A stretch of DNA of 64,000 bases from Acinetobacter sp. WU_MDCI_Axc73. GTDB lineage: Bacteria > Pseudomonadota > Gammaproteobacteria > Pseudomonadales > Moraxellaceae. Made by a program: the position numbers and the translations under genes. The notes under the pieces were generated by a model that worked only from the letters and a program-made list of their open reading frames with translations, was not told the DNA's origin and did no database searches. The DNA is taken from contig NZ_JAHPRO010000012.1 of NCBI RefSeq assembly GCF_025562455.1, positions 1-64,000 of the forward strand, in the 5' to 3' direction. Shown here piece by piece: positions 38,555 through 48,307 of the stretch (position 1 is its first letter; each line of letters begins with the position of its first letter).

Positions 38555-39202
38555 TTATTCCAGCATTTTTAAGCGTTCAATAATGTTGGAATAATGTTCC
38601 TGTGTTGTTCGGTAGTTATTTTGCAGGCTAGAGATATTTTTTTTAAGACGAGTCATATTTTGATCATTCTGATCGAGCTGATCTTTTAGATGTTTTGGAA
38701 TACTACTTTCACCTTTGCGCAGGTATTCCATTTCCTGACGTTTAAACATAATTCGATCACTTTGCAATTGTTTCAACTGATCTTGCTGTGACATGATTTG
38801 TTTTTTTATGGCTAACAATACCTGATTTTGCTTTTCAGTTGCGATTGTTACATTTCCATAGGCACGTTTGAGTTTTAAATCTTGTTCACGCTGTCGAGCT
38901 TGTGCCTCGCGTTGAGTAGACTGACGTAAATCGGCTTCTGCATTATAAGGTCGATTACGACGAATCACCTGCATATTGCTATCTAAAGCTTCATAACCGT
39001 AACGGATATGGGCAGGTGTTACCGAACTACTAATATTGGCAATGCCTTTTTGATCGTAATAGCGATACCAAACGGCGCGAGGTTGTGCATTGGCTGCATA
39101 AACAAAAGACACCCACAGAAGTAGTCCGAATGCAATAATGGAACGGCAAGTCATCTGTTTGGATCGTTCCAGCAGCTTTCGAGATCTCGTTCGACTGTTC
39201 AT
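38555..39202 (-). CDS. DUF4124-like secreted coiled-coil protein
   Basis: 215 aa from ATG 39202, which has GGGGA upstream; a TTG at 39214 is rejected. A basic N-terminus leads to a hydrophobic signal segment (IIAFGLLLWVSFVYAANA). The next part (VWYRYYDQKGIANISSSVTPAHIRYGYEALD) resembles DUF4124. From about residue 85 to the end it is highly charged and Gln-rich with heptad-like repeats, so a long coiled coil is expected. Function unknown. It is 60 bp upstream of the efflux adaptor and on the same strand. Confidence 0.75.
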   Translation of the reverse strand: MNSRTRSRKLLERSKQMTCRSIIAFGLLLWVSFVYAANAQPRAVWYRYYDQKGIANISSSVTPAHIRYGYEALDSNMQVIRRNRPYNAEADLRQSTQREAQARQREQDLKLKRAYGNVTIATEKQNQVLLAIKKQIMSQQDQLKQLQSDRIMFKRQEMEYLRKGESSIPKHLKDQLDQNDQNMTRLKKNISSLQNNYRTTQEHYSNIIERLKMLE

Positions 39203-39508
39203 GCCTGTCCCCAAATTAAAGTCGACTAAATTACTTATTTTTAAATATTAATAACGTTATATTAGTTGTAATTTATCCAATTAAAAATAGGAATAATTCA
39301 AAAAAAAATCATAAGTTCTTTTAAAGTGTGATGGATTTGTGGATATTTAAAAAAAATGTGTTTTAACTTGAAAAAACCTTCATTGAAAACGCAAGTAATA
39401 ATATGTTAAAAAAGGTCATAATCTGTAAAAACAATGAAAGCCCCAATCATCGGCTATAATCAGTTTCAGTTATTGTTAGTAATGAATAAATGGGGAAAGG
39501 ATCATTAA

Positions 39509-39892
39509 ATGGAAGATAAATTTCAAAATCTTAAAGTCATGGTAATTGATGATTCAAAAACCATTCGCCGAACCGCAGAAACGTTACTACAACGCGAAGG
39601 ATGTGAAGTGATTACTGCTGTAGATGGCTTTGAAGCCTTATCAAAGATTGCTGAGGCCAATCCTGATATCGTTTTTGTTGATATTATGATGCCACGTCTG
39701 GATGGCTATCAGACCTGTGCATTGATCAAAAATTCACAGAATTATCAAAATATTCCTGTGATTATGCTATCGAGTAAAGATGGTTTATTCGATCAGGCCA
39801 AAGGGCGTATTGTTGGCTCAGATGAATATTTAACCAAGCCTTTTAGTAAAGATGAATTATTAAACGCTATTCGAAATCACGTAAATACATAA
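39509..39892 (+). CDS. pilG: Twitching-motility response regulator PilG
   Basis: 127 aa, a lone CheY-like receiver. The acid pocket is in MVIDDSKTIRRTAETLL, the phospho-acceptor Asp in VFVDIMMPRLDGYQTC, the conserved Thr/Ser in IMLSSKDGLFD and the Lys in YLTKPFSKDELL. PilG is the response regulator tied to pilus extension and cAMP in Pseudomonas. It heads pilG-pilH-pilI-pilJ-chpA. A TATAAT at 39455-39460 may be the -10 of the operon promoter, but no good -35 was seen; the 294-bp AT-rich gap upstream holds nothing else recognisable. Confidence 0.95.
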   Translation: MEDKFQNLKVMVIDDSKTIRRTAETLLQREGCEVITAVDGFEALSKIAEANPDIVFVDIMMPRLDGYQTCALIKNSQNYQNIPVIMLSSKDGLFDQAKGRIVGSDEYLTKPFSKDELLNAIRNHVNT

Positions 39893-39919
39893 ATTAAAGA
39901 AAAGTGTTGGGGACATAAA

Positions 39920-40288
39920 ATGGCACGTATTTTAATTGTAGATGATTCACCAACCGAAACATTTCGTTTTAGAGAAATATTAACAAAACACGGTTTTGAG
40001 GTGATTGAGGCATCCAATGGTGCTGATGGGGTGACCATGGCACAGGCTGAACAGCCTGATTTGGTGTTGATGGATGTAGTAATGCCTGGAGTTAATGGTT
40101 TTCAGGCGACTCGTGAAATTAGTCGTGGTGGAAATACCAAGCATATTCCAGTGATCATCGTCAGTACTAAAGATCAGGCAACAGATCGTGTCTGGGGCAA
40201 ACGTCAGGGTGCGCGTGACTATCTGACCAAACCGATTGAAGAAAGCCAACTTATAGACGTGATTAAACAACACCTTAATCTGGAATAG
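39920..40288 (+). CDS. pilH: Twitching-motility response regulator PilH
   Basis: 122 aa receiver with ILIVDDSPTETFRFREIL, phospho-acceptor Asp in VLMDVVMPGVNGFQATREI and the Lys in YLTKPIEESQLI. PilH is the second CheY-like protein of the Chp pathway and is proposed to act as a phosphate sink or retraction signal. It begins 27 bp after pilG and is followed by pilI at 5 bp. Confidence 0.95.
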   Translation: MARILIVDDSPTETFRFREILTKHGFEVIEASNGADGVTMAQAEQPDLVLMDVVMPGVNGFQATREISRGGNTKHIPVIIVSTKDQATDRVWGKRQGARDYLTKPIEESQLIDVIKQHLNLE

Positions 40289-40293
40289 TCACC

Positions 40294-40830
40294 ATGGCTG
40301 CTAATGGATTTATCGAATTGCTTCGATTGGCAAAACGTGGCAATCGAAGCTACGCTTCTAATCAAAATGAAGTCAACCGATGGTCAGGTATAGCCTTTGA
40401 GATGATGGGGCAGTATTTTGTTGCGCCTCTGGGGGAGGTCGTGGAAGTCATTTATCCGCCTAAATATACCCAAGTCCCGAATGCCCAAGCCTGGGTACGT
40501 GGACTGGCGAATATTCGGGGAAGATTACTCTCAGTTTCTGATTTAACACATTTTGTCTCAGGGCAGCGCGCACCGTTTTCGCCTAGTCAAAAAGTGTTAT
40601 GTATTAGTCATAATGATCACTATGTCGGTTTAGTTGTAGATCAAGTTTTGGGTATTCAGCATTTTAATAAGCGTAGCTTTTTTTCTAAAAGCGATGAGCT
40701 GGATCAAAAATTAAAAGATTATTGTCAAGGTTATTTCTATCAACATAACCAACGATGGCATGTCTTTTTATTTAGTCAGCTGCTGAAAAACCAACAATAT
40801 ATGAATGCTTCAGCAAAATTTATAAATTAA
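40294..40830 (+). CDS. pilI: CheW-like adaptor PilI
   Basis: 178 aa. A CheW domain covers most of the protein: GIAFEMMGQYFVAPLGEVVEV, WVRGLANIRGRLLSVSDLTHFV and YVGLVVDQVLGIQHF. It links the receptor PilJ to the kinase ChpA at the pole. The start ATG is 5 bp after the pilH stop and pilJ follows at 47 bp, so the operon continues. Confidence 0.94.
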   Translation: MAANGFIELLRLAKRGNRSYASNQNEVNRWSGIAFEMMGQYFVAPLGEVVEVIYPPKYTQVPNAQAWVRGLANIRGRLLSVSDLTHFVSGQRAPFSPSQKVLCISHNDHYVGLVVDQVLGIQHFNKRSFFSKSDELDQKLKDYCQGYFYQHNQRWHVFLFSQLLKNQQYMNASAKFIN

Positions 40831-40877
40831 ATTCGTACGCAAGTAAGTAAATCACGCGTATTCAGGGGAGAAGCTGT

Positions 40878-42959
40878 ATGGGCTTTAAACTAAAAAAGAA
40901 AAACACAGCTGAAAGTGCGAGTAAGAAAAATGGTTTTGCATTTTTTGCCAAGATTCAGGCTCAAATTGAGCTGGTTTCGCAGATGTTCGGTGATAGTAAA
41001 AAAACGAGACCGATCATTTACTCCGCAATTATTTTTCTTTTTCTATCAACGATGACGTTGATTTACTTATTTTATAGCGTACCACGGAATAATGAATTAA
41101 CTCGTAGTCTGGGGCAACTGCGCTTATTGTCTCAAACGATTCCTCGACAAGCGACGGAGTCAACTGCATCGGGTTCGCCGGAGGCAATTGCAAATCTGAA
41201 AAAATCGCAGGAACAGTTTGCGCAAAATCTGGAAAATGTACAGGACATTTATGGTACATCTTCTGAGGAATTTAAAAAGGTCGATCAACTCTGGAAGAAT
41301 GTATCGACCAATGTAGATTTGATTACATCTCAACAGAAGCTGATCAATCAACTCTATGATACCAATATTGCGATTGGTGAATCGATTCCTGGTATTCAGG
41401 CAGAATATAACCTGATGGTAGATCAGATGGCTCGTCTGAATATGCCAAGTAGTCAGGTGGTGATTGCCAAGAACCAAGTATTTATTGCAGAGCGTATTTT
41501 ACGTTCTATTGGTTCTGTATTGGTGGGCACAGAAAATGCCCGTGCATCAGCAGATGATTTTAGTGCCGATATTGAAACCTTTGGTGCTTATTTAAATGCG
41601 CAGTTAAATGGTAGTACTGACTTGGGTGTTGTGCGTATCAGCGATCCAAGTTTACGTGAATCTGTAGATAGTATTAAATCTGAGTATGACGAAGTTTTAA
41701 AAACAGCAGCCTCAACGGTATTTAAAAATGCCAACCAGATTGTAAAAGTCCGTCAAGCATCTTCACAGATTTTCTCTCAATCTGATGATATGTTGAAATC
41801 TCTGAATAATCTTTCTGATAAAGCAGACTCTGGCTGGTCAAGTGTTATTCCAGCAGTTTTATTACTACTCTTCCTTACAGGTTTTATCTTATCCGTTGCC
41901 CGTTTATTGGCAATTCGTAATTTGTTGGAAAAAAATCGTGTAACGCGTTTACAGGATGAATATGACCGAAACCAAAATGCGATTTTACGTTTACTTGATG
42001 AAATTGCAGATTTGGCTGATGGTGATTTACGTTCTTATGCAACGGTATCAGAAGATTTTACAGGTGCAATTGCTGACTCGATCAACTTCGCAATTGATCA
42101 ATTACGTGATCTGGTCTCACGTATCACGGACACTTCTCAGGAAGTAGCACGTTATACACAAGATACGCAGACCATTACCAATCAGTTAGCGGAGGCTTCT
42201 GAGCATCAGGCGCAAGAAATTGCGGGTGCATCTGCTGCGATTAACGAAATGGCAATGTCGATCGATCAGGTATCTGCGAATGCTGCTGAGTCAGCAGAGG
42301 TTGCGGAACGTTCGGTAAAAATTGCATCCAATGGAGCTGATGTCGTAAACCGTTCGATTGTGGGTATGGATACGATTCGTGAACAGATTCAGGAAACATC
42401 GAAACGTATTAAACGTTTGGGTGAGTCTTCGCAAGAAATTGGGAACATCGTCTCCCTGATTAATGATATTGCCGACCAAACCAACATTCTGGCATTGAAT
42501 GCTGCAATTCAGGCATCTATGGCAGGGGAAGCGGGTCGTGGTTTTGCGGTAGTTGCTGATGAAGTACAGCGCCTTGCAGAACGTTCTGCATCTGCAACCA
42601 AACAGATTGAAGGTTTGGTTAAAACGATTCAGACCGATACCAATGAAGCTGTAATTTCTATGGAACAGACAACTTCTGAGGTGGTTCGTGGTGCGAATTT
42701 AGCGAAAGATGCGGGTGTCGCGTTGGATGAAATTCAAAGCGTATCTAGTAACTTGGCTAAATTAATTGCAAACATTTCGAATGCTGCAAAACTTCAGTCT
42801 GCATCGGCGAGTCATATTGCGAATACCATGAATGTCGTACAGGAAATTACCTCACAAACCACGACTGCAACTTTTGATACAGCACGTTCGGTTTCTGAAC
42901 TGGCCAATATGGCTGAGTCATTGCGTGAGTCTGTATCTGACTTTAAGTTACCTGAATAA
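40878..42959 (+). CDS. pilJ: Methyl-accepting chemotaxis protein PilJ
   Basis: 693 aa. A short cytoplasmic N-terminus, TM1 near residues 52-72, a periplasmic PilJ domain to about 325, TM2 near 327-345, then a HAMP-like segment and a signalling domain whose hairpin tip is [20 protein letters not shown] followed by [17 protein letters not shown]. It senses pilus-related stimuli and controls ChpA. Most of the C-terminal coiled coil has the usual Glu/Gln/Ser pattern. No PilK methyltransferase gene follows. Confidence 0.94.
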   Translation: MGFKLKKKNTAESASKKNGFAFFAKIQAQIELVSQMFGDSKKTRPIIYSAIIFLFLSTMTLIYLFYSVPRNNELTRSLGQLRLLSQTIPRQATESTASGSPEAIANLKKSQEQFAQNLENVQDIYGTSSEEFKKVDQLWKNVSTNVDLITSQQKLINQLYDTNIAIGESIPGIQAEYNLMVDQMARLNMPSSQVVIAKNQVFIAERILRSIGSVLVGTENARASADDFSADIETFGAYLNAQLNGSTDLGVVRISDPSLRESVDSIKSEYDEVLKTAASTVFKNANQIVKVRQASSQIFSQSDDMLKSLNNLSDKADSGWSSVIPAVLLLLFLTGFILSVARLLAIRNLLEKNRVTRLQDEYDRNQNAILRLLDEIADLADGDLRSYATVSEDFTGAIADSINFAIDQLRDLVSRITDTSQEVARYTQDTQTITNQLAEASEHQAQEIAGASAAINEMAMSIDQVSANAAESAEVAERSVKIASNGADVVNRSIVGMDTIREQIQETSKRIKRLGESSQEIGNIVSLINDIADQTNILALNAAIQASMAGEAGRGFAVVADEVQRLAERSASATKQIEGLVKTIQTDTNEAVISMEQTTSEVVRGANLAKDAGVALDEIQSVSSNLAKLIANISNAAKLQSASASHIANTMNVVQEITSQTTTATFDTARSVSELANMAESLRESVSDFKLPE

Positions 42960-42960
42960 G

Positions 42961-43106
42961 CGTAAAGTGACTTTTGGGGCTGACTTCGAGATGCCCCAAT
43001 TTAAAAATACATCGTCAAGATGGCTTCTTGAGAAGGAAGTCACTTGCGTGATGGTGGTAGATCAAGTTTCACCATCAAGGGTGGATAAACGAAAGAAGCC
43101 TTCGTT
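42961..43106 (+). other. Structured intercistronic spacer between pilJ and chpA
   Basis: A 9-bp stem (42965-42973 with 43037-43045) closes around two hairpins: TTGGGGC/GCCCCAA (42974-42999) and TCAAGA/TCTTGA (43015-43031), a three-way-junction layout. A further hairpin, GATGGTG/CACCATC (43050-43076), and an AACGAA/TTCGTT stem (43088-43106) run up to the chpA start. The 147-bp gap stands where Pseudomonas has pilK. Pairings read by eye; no ncRNA family recognised. Confidence 0.45.
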
Positions 43107-46100
43107 ATGAAAGAAATATTAAAACATCTTGTTGAAAAAATAAGCTTGCCTGAAGACAGTTTTCTTGATCAGGATGAAGAAATTCTTGAAATTTTTATTG
43201 AAGAATTAGAAGAAATTTTTCAAGAATTCAATCAACTTATTCCACAGTGGTTGGCTGATCCAGATGAGCAGCAAGTTTTAGTGGAAGTTCGTCGTCATTT
43301 TCACACTCTAAAAGGGTCTGGTCGAATGGTGGGAGCGAAGTCTTCCAGTGAACTGGCATGGACCGTTGAAGAAGTACTCAATCGAGTGATTAGCAAAACC
43401 TTGCCATTAAGTGCAGATTTACAGCGTTATGTGCAAGCGGTATTTAATATTTATCATTTTGAATTTTATCATGATTTTAAAAATACGCAGTCACACTCGA
43501 TCGATATTCGCCCTCTGATTCTGTTGGGACAGCAGTTGCAACAGCAACAAGACGTTGAACCTGCTTTAGAAGAGTTGTTAGCTTTAGCTGAACATTTAAA
43601 TACAGAATCTGGAATTACAGGTCTCGAAATTCAGGAACAACAGATTATTCAAACTGAACAGCCAGTTGAATCAGAGCCTGTTGCCATAGCAAGCATCTCT
43701 ATGGACACGGTTGCTTCATCAGATGATAGTCTGATTGAAGAAACTCTGGCAATTTTCCTTGAAGAAGCAGAAGAACATCTACAAACAATTGATACTTTTT
43801 TACAGCAAGATGAGCCATCAGACCAAAGTTATAATCAATTGATTCGCGCTTTGCATACGTTGCGCGGTAGTTCATCAATGGCGCATATTCATCAAGTATT
43901 TGAAGCTAGCAGCAAGGTAGAAACCCTGTTTAAAACCCTGATGCAAGATGAGCTTGAGTCGACTTCAAATGAAACAGCATTATTGACCCATTATGCTGAA
44001 TTTGTTCGAGATTATTTACATACGCTGCATCAACGTGGTTCTCAGCAACAGCTTGATAAAATTAATCAAAAATTTAATCAAGCATGGGAAAACTATGGTT
44101 TTAATATCGAAGAAATCGCACATGAAGCACAGCATCCACAAGGTGTTGTCACTTCACTGTTGCAGTTAGATATTGAAAATCTACTGAATGCAGACTTTGA
44201 GTTTGAAAAACGCGTCAAACTGGAATTTCCTGTCTATATTCAAGCATTGATTACTGAGGCAAGTTCTTTAATTGAGCATACGCATAATCGAGCAGCCCAA
44301 GGCGTTCATGATTATGTCCTGAAATTAAAGCCTAGCTATGAACAATTACTTGAGAAACCTGAATTACTGCATCTGGATTATGCCTTTGATATTTTTGGAC
44401 AGGCACACCAGCAAGTGATTCATTTATTTGATACCTTGGCAGCAGGGCAGCGAGTAAGCTTGGGACAAGAGCAGCTCAATGTGATTCATGAGCTACAAGA
44501 CTTTGTTCAACAAGATATTGAAATCGTGATTACGAATAAGAACGTATCCTCTAAGGTAAGTGCTGAATCTGAGGCTGTTTTTATTGAGCCCGTTGCTGTA
44601 TCAGAGTCAAATGTTTCAATATTTGATTTATCGTCAATTTCGGCACGTATTCAACAAGACCATCAGCACCTAGATTCAGAGCAAGCCAATCGTAATTTCG
44701 ATGCTGACCTTCTCGATATCTTTTTGGAAGAAGCGGATGAGCTGTTGGCTGGTATTGATACAGACTTAAGCACTTGGTCGCAGCAACAAAGTAATACGTC
44801 TGCCTTGAATAATCTGATGCGTTATTTACACACCTTAAAAGGTGGCGCAAATATGGTTCAGGCAACACATATTGGACTGATTGCGCACGAGTTAGAAACC
44901 ATTTATGAACGGTTGATTCATGGGCAAATACATTCTTCTGAAAATCTGATACAGATTATTCGTTTGGTACAAGATGATATTGCTGATCGGATTCAAACTT
45001 TGCGTGATGAAGCAGTAGATTATCCAGCGACAGAAGTGATTGAGTTGCTTGGAAATATTGAGAAAGCCCTGCAAGGGGAACCACAGCAACAACTTGATAG
45101 TGCAACGCGGACTACTTCTGTTGATAGTACCTTGGCGCAAGTCGTTACTGAGTCACCAACTGAAGTCGTTGAACATGAATTAACGATAGATCATCTTGAA
45201 TCAATTGCTTTTAGTGAACCAACACCAGTCTTGGAGTCTGATGCAACTGTTGCTAAGGAACAACTAGACGATTCAATTTCCACTGAGAATAAGGCGCTAG
45301 ACAGTCAACCGTCGATTTCGAATTCCAGTGCTGATATAGATCATACTCAACCACATCAAGATGCAGATCCTGATGATGTCCAATCTTTGGTTGAAGCGAC
45401 TTTCTATGAAGAAGCGGAAGAGTTGCTTGATGCTGGACAGCAACTTCTCAATCGCTGGTTTGATGAACGGACTAACCGAAGTATTTTGCTTCAATTACAA
45501 CGTACAGTGCATAGCTTAAAAGGCGGTGCACGAATGGCAGAGTTGGAACCTGTTGCAGTTATTTCTTCACATCTTGAAAATGCCTTCGAGCAATTTGCGG
45601 TAAAAGCTTTTAGCTCCAATGCTTATGATCATCTCTTACTGACCGCATTTACATGGTTAAAGGCAGCTATTTTTGAACGTTCATATCACAATTATGATGG
45701 TTTAAAGCATACTTTAGAGCGTCTTGAATTTGTTGATACCAATGCGCAAATTCCAACTCAACTGGCTCGTGCGGATCTGTTCTCTCAAGAACAAGTGATG
45801 GAGTTTGTACAGGGAGATGGTACAGAACCGCCATCTATGCTGGGTGAATGGGATAACACCGTAGAGGCTGATGATTCAAATGAGATGATCCGTGTTTCTG
45901 CGGATCTGATTGAAAAAATGATTAACTTGTCTGGTGAAAATGCCATTAACCGTTCGCGTATCGAAATGGATTTGGGGCAATTAGGCAATACACTGGTCGA
46001 AATGGAATTGGCGATTCAACGTTTGGCAGATCAGTTACGCCGAATGGAAGGGGAATTAGAAAGTCAGATTATCGCCAAGCATGGTACAGAGAACTTACGT

Positions 46101-47717
46101 TATATCGACTTTGACCCATTGGAAATGGATCAATATTCATCATTGAATCAACTGTCTAAATCGCTTGCCGAATCTGCATCGGATTTGGTTGATTTTAAAA
46201 CCACGTTATCCGATAAAATTCGTGATACCGAAGGTTTGTTATTACAACAATCCCGTATTCAGGCTGAAATTCAGGAAAGTCTGATGCGTACTCGATTAGT
46301 TCCATTCTCACGACTTTTACCTCGCTTACAACGTATTGTGCGTCAGACTGCAAGTAGTTTGAACCGTCCAGCTGAATTGGTGGTGAATAATACCGAAGGT
46401 GAACTGGATCGAAATATCTTGGAACGTTTGGTCACGCCACTTGAGCATATGCTGCGAAATGCAGTCGATCATGGTGTAGAAGATCGTGAGGAGCGTTTAA
46501 AACTGGGTAAACCTGAAATAGGACGTATTGAGCTGAATATTAGCCGTCAAGGAACAGATGTTCTGGTGAGCTTTAGCGATGATGGTAAAGGTATTGATGT
46601 TGATAAAATCAAAGCCAAGGCTTTACAAAATGGCTTAATGACCGCAGATCAAAAACTTGATTCACAGGAAATTTTGCAATATATCTTCCACCCAGGTTTT
46701 AGTACAGCCACTGCAGTTACTCAGATTTCAGGTCGTGGCGTTGGCTTGGATGTGGTACAAAGTGGGATTAAAGCTTTAGGCGGTCATGTCAGTGTTGAGT
46801 CTAAACTTGGTTCAGGAACGACCTTTACCATTCGCGTCCCAACCACTGTCGCGGTGAGTGATGCCTTGATGGTGAAAGTCGGCGATCAACAATTTGCCTT
46901 GCCTTTGGCCCAGATTGACCGAATTGTGCGGATTGCACCTTCAACTTTAGAGCAATATTTTAATAGTCAGGATGACTATTTTAATATTGATAACACACCA
47001 TATCGCTTACGCTATCTGGCTGAGTTCGTAGCTAATCAACCTGTTCCAAAGCTTTCAGGTGTTGCACACTCGCTACCCGTATTATTGGTCAAAGGCGCGC
47101 ATGGTCAGACTATCGCGTTATTGGTCGATCAATTGGTCGGTTCTCGTGCACAAATTGTCGTGAAACCGATCGGACAGCAGTTCGCAAGTATTGGGGCTGT
47201 TGCTGGTGCGACAATTTTAGGTGATGGTCATGTTTGTCTAATTCTGGATGGACAAAACATTGCGCGGCAGATTCAGGCGACACAGCGTAATAAACAAGTT
47301 ATTGAAGCTAGAGAGAAAACACGTCACACCCATGAACGTCGTCTTATCATGATCGTAGATGACTCGGTGACTGTCCGTAAAGTCACTTCACGGTTATTGG
47401 AGCGTCAGGGCTTTGATGTGGTAACGGCTAAAGATGGTGTCGATGCCATCGAACAGCTTGAAAATGTCAAACCTGATTTGATGTTGCTGGATATTGAAAT
47501 GCCTCGGATGGATGGTTTTGAGGTGACTAATCTGGTACGCCATCATGAGTTACACCAAGATATGCCCATTATCATGATTACATCGCGTACTGGTGAAAAA
47601 CATCGTGAACGTGCCTTGTCATTGGGAGTGAGCCATTACATGGGTAAACCATTCCAAGAGTCAGAATTGCTTGAGAATATTAAAGCATTACTTGAAACTG
47701 CTTCAGGGAGTTACTGA
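43107..47717 (+). CDS. chpA: Hybrid chemotaxis histidine kinase ChpA (PilL)
   Basis: 1536 aa. Four phosphotransfer (HPt) domains can be seen with His at about residues 66 (HTLKGSGRM), 250 (HTLRGSS), 575 (HTLKGGANM) and 802 (HSLKGGARM). A CheA dimerisation region, kinase core (NAVDHGVEDREE near 1122; GRGVGLDVV; SDDGKGID), CheW-like domain and a C-terminal receiver (VDDSVTVRKV, acceptor Asp near 1462 in LLDIEMPRMDG) follow. Pseudomonas ChpA is much longer with more phosphotransfer domains. It is fed by PilJ and PilI and would phosphorylate PilG and PilH. It overlaps the next gene by one base. Confidence 0.94.
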   Translation: MKEILKHLVEKISLPEDSFLDQDEEILEIFIEELEEIFQEFNQLIPQWLADPDEQQVLVEVRRHFHTLKGSGRMVGAKSSSELAWTVEEVLNRVISKTLPLSADLQRYVQAVFNIYHFEFYHDFKNTQSHSIDIRPLILLGQQLQQQQDVEPALEELLALAEHLNTESGITGLEIQEQQIIQTEQPVESEPVAIASISMDTVASSDDSLIEETLAIFLEEAEEHLQTIDTFLQQDEPSDQSYNQLIRALHTLRGSSSMAHIHQVFEASSKVETLFKTLMQDELESTSNETALLTHYAEFVRDYLHTLHQRGSQQQLDKINQKFNQAWENYGFNIEEIAHEAQHPQGVVTSLLQLDIENLLNADFEFEKRVKLEFPVYIQALITEASSLIEHTHNRAAQGVHDYVLKLKPSYEQLLEKPELLHLDYAFDIFGQAHQQVIHLFDTLAAGQRVSLGQEQLNVIHELQDFVQQDIEIVITNKNVSSKVSAESEAVFIEPVAVSESNVSIFDLSSISARIQQDHQHLDSEQANRNFDADLLDIFLEEADELLAGIDTDLSTWSQQQSNTSALNNLMRYLHTLKGGANMVQATHIGLIAHELETIYERLIHGQIHSSENLIQIIRLVQDDIADRIQTLRDEAVDYPATEVIELLGNIEKALQGEPQQQLDSATRTTSVDSTLAQVVTESPTEVVEHELTIDHLESIAFSEPTPVLESDATVAKEQLDDSISTENKALDSQPSISNSSADIDHTQPHQDADPDDVQSLVEATFYEEAEELLDAGQQLLNRWFDERTNRSILLQLQRTVHSLKGGARMAELEPVAVISSHLENAFEQFAVKAFSSNAYDHLLLTAFTWLKAAIFERSYHNYDGLKHTLERLEFVDTNAQIPTQLARADLFSQEQVMEFVQGDGTEPPSMLGEWDNTVEADDSNEMIRVSADLIEKMINLSGENAINRSRIEMDLGQLGNTLVEMELAIQRLADQLRRMEGELESQIIAKHGTENLRYIDFDPLEMDQYSSLNQLSKSLAESASDLVDFKTTLSDKIRDTEGLLLQQSRIQAEIQESLMRTRLVPFSRLLPRLQRIVRQTASSLNRPAELVVNNTEGELDRNILERLVTPLEHMLRNAVDHGVEDREERLKLGKPEIGRIELNISRQGTDVLVSFSDDGKGIDVDKIKAKALQNGLMTADQKLDSQEILQYIFHPGFSTATAVTQISGRGVGLDVVQSGIKALGGHVSVESKLGSGTTFTIRVPTTVAVSDALMVKVGDQQFALPLAQIDRIVRIAPSTLEQYFNSQDDYFNIDNTPYRLRYLAEFVANQPVPKLSGVAHSLPVLLVKGAHGQTIALLVDQLVGSRAQIVVKPIGQQFASIGAVAGATILGDGHVCLILDGQNIARQIQATQRNKQVIEAREKTRHTHERRLIMIVDDSVTVRKVTSRLLERQGFDVVTAKDGVDAIEQLENVKPDLMLLDIEMPRMDGFEVTNLVRHHELHQDMPIIMITSRTGEKHRERALSLGVSHYMGKPFQESELLENIKALLETASGSY

Positions 47718-48169
47718 TGAGTATTAATAAAACAGTAACCGCGCAGATTGATCAGCAGGAGCTTCAACACTTAATTAGTGTCTCGACTGGATTTATTGAT
47801 GCTTATATCATTGAATGTCGTGATCAGGTGCCGATGCTATTACCGCAAAACATTGTATTGTCTGCACTTGATACCAAGGTTGATGCTGAGTCGATAGAAT
47901 GGCATGATTTGAAATTGCCTATTTATTCGGTTAATCATCCTAATATTACTCAAGGAGTCGCTTTGGTCATAGAAGGGGATGATGTCGCGCAACGTTTTGC
48001 CTTGATCTGTGACAGCATGCCGCAAACTATTCGTTTGCGTATTTCAGAAGTGGTAGATGTAGAAGAAGCAACATCTGATCCAATGGTATTTAAGCAAGTT
48101 AAAATTGCCGATCAGCATTTCCATGTTCCTCATTTGGAAAATATTCAAAAAAGTTTAGGTATTTTATAA
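47717..48169 (+). CDS. CheW-like protein, ChpC-like
   Basis: 150 aa. It starts on the last base of the chpA stop (TGATG overlap), so translation is coupled. The protein has a CheW-like fold: LLPQNIVLSALDT, LPIYSVNHPNITQGVALVIEGD and RFALICDSMPQTIRLRISEV. In Pseudomonas the second CheW-type protein of this locus is ChpC, hence the tentative name. ChpB (methylesterase) is missing here. A strong terminator follows, so this is the last gene of the chemosensory operon. Confidence 0.8.
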   Translation: MSINKTVTAQIDQQELQHLISVSTGFIDAYIIECRDQVPMLLPQNIVLSALDTKVDAESIEWHDLKLPIYSVNHPNITQGVALVIEGDDVAQRFALICDSMPQTIRLRISEVVDVEEATSDPMVFKQVKIADQHFHVPHLENIQKSLGIL

Positions 48170-48188
48170 ATTTGACTGTCTAAAATGA

Positions 48189-48222
48189 CAAACCCCAGTT
48201 GAAATCACTGGGGTTTGTTTTA
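48189..48222 (+). terminator. Terminator of the pil-chp operon
   Basis: CAAACCCCAGT and ACTGGGGTTTG form a perfect 11-bp stem with a 7-base loop, followed by T-rich sequence, 20 bp after the last stop. Confidence 0.9.
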
Positions 48223-48307
48223 TCTTGGTGGCTTAGATTGAAAGATTCACAAAAATATATATAGTTTTTCATGCGCTACTCCTTATAGATAGATCGCTAA
48301 AATAAAA

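Noticed and set aside
42991-43110. 39-codon plus-strand ORF overlapping the chpA start by ATGA
   Set aside because: The overlap is suggestive, but the ORF coincides with the stems of the spacer and has no clear ribosome binding site. Treated as structure, not gene.
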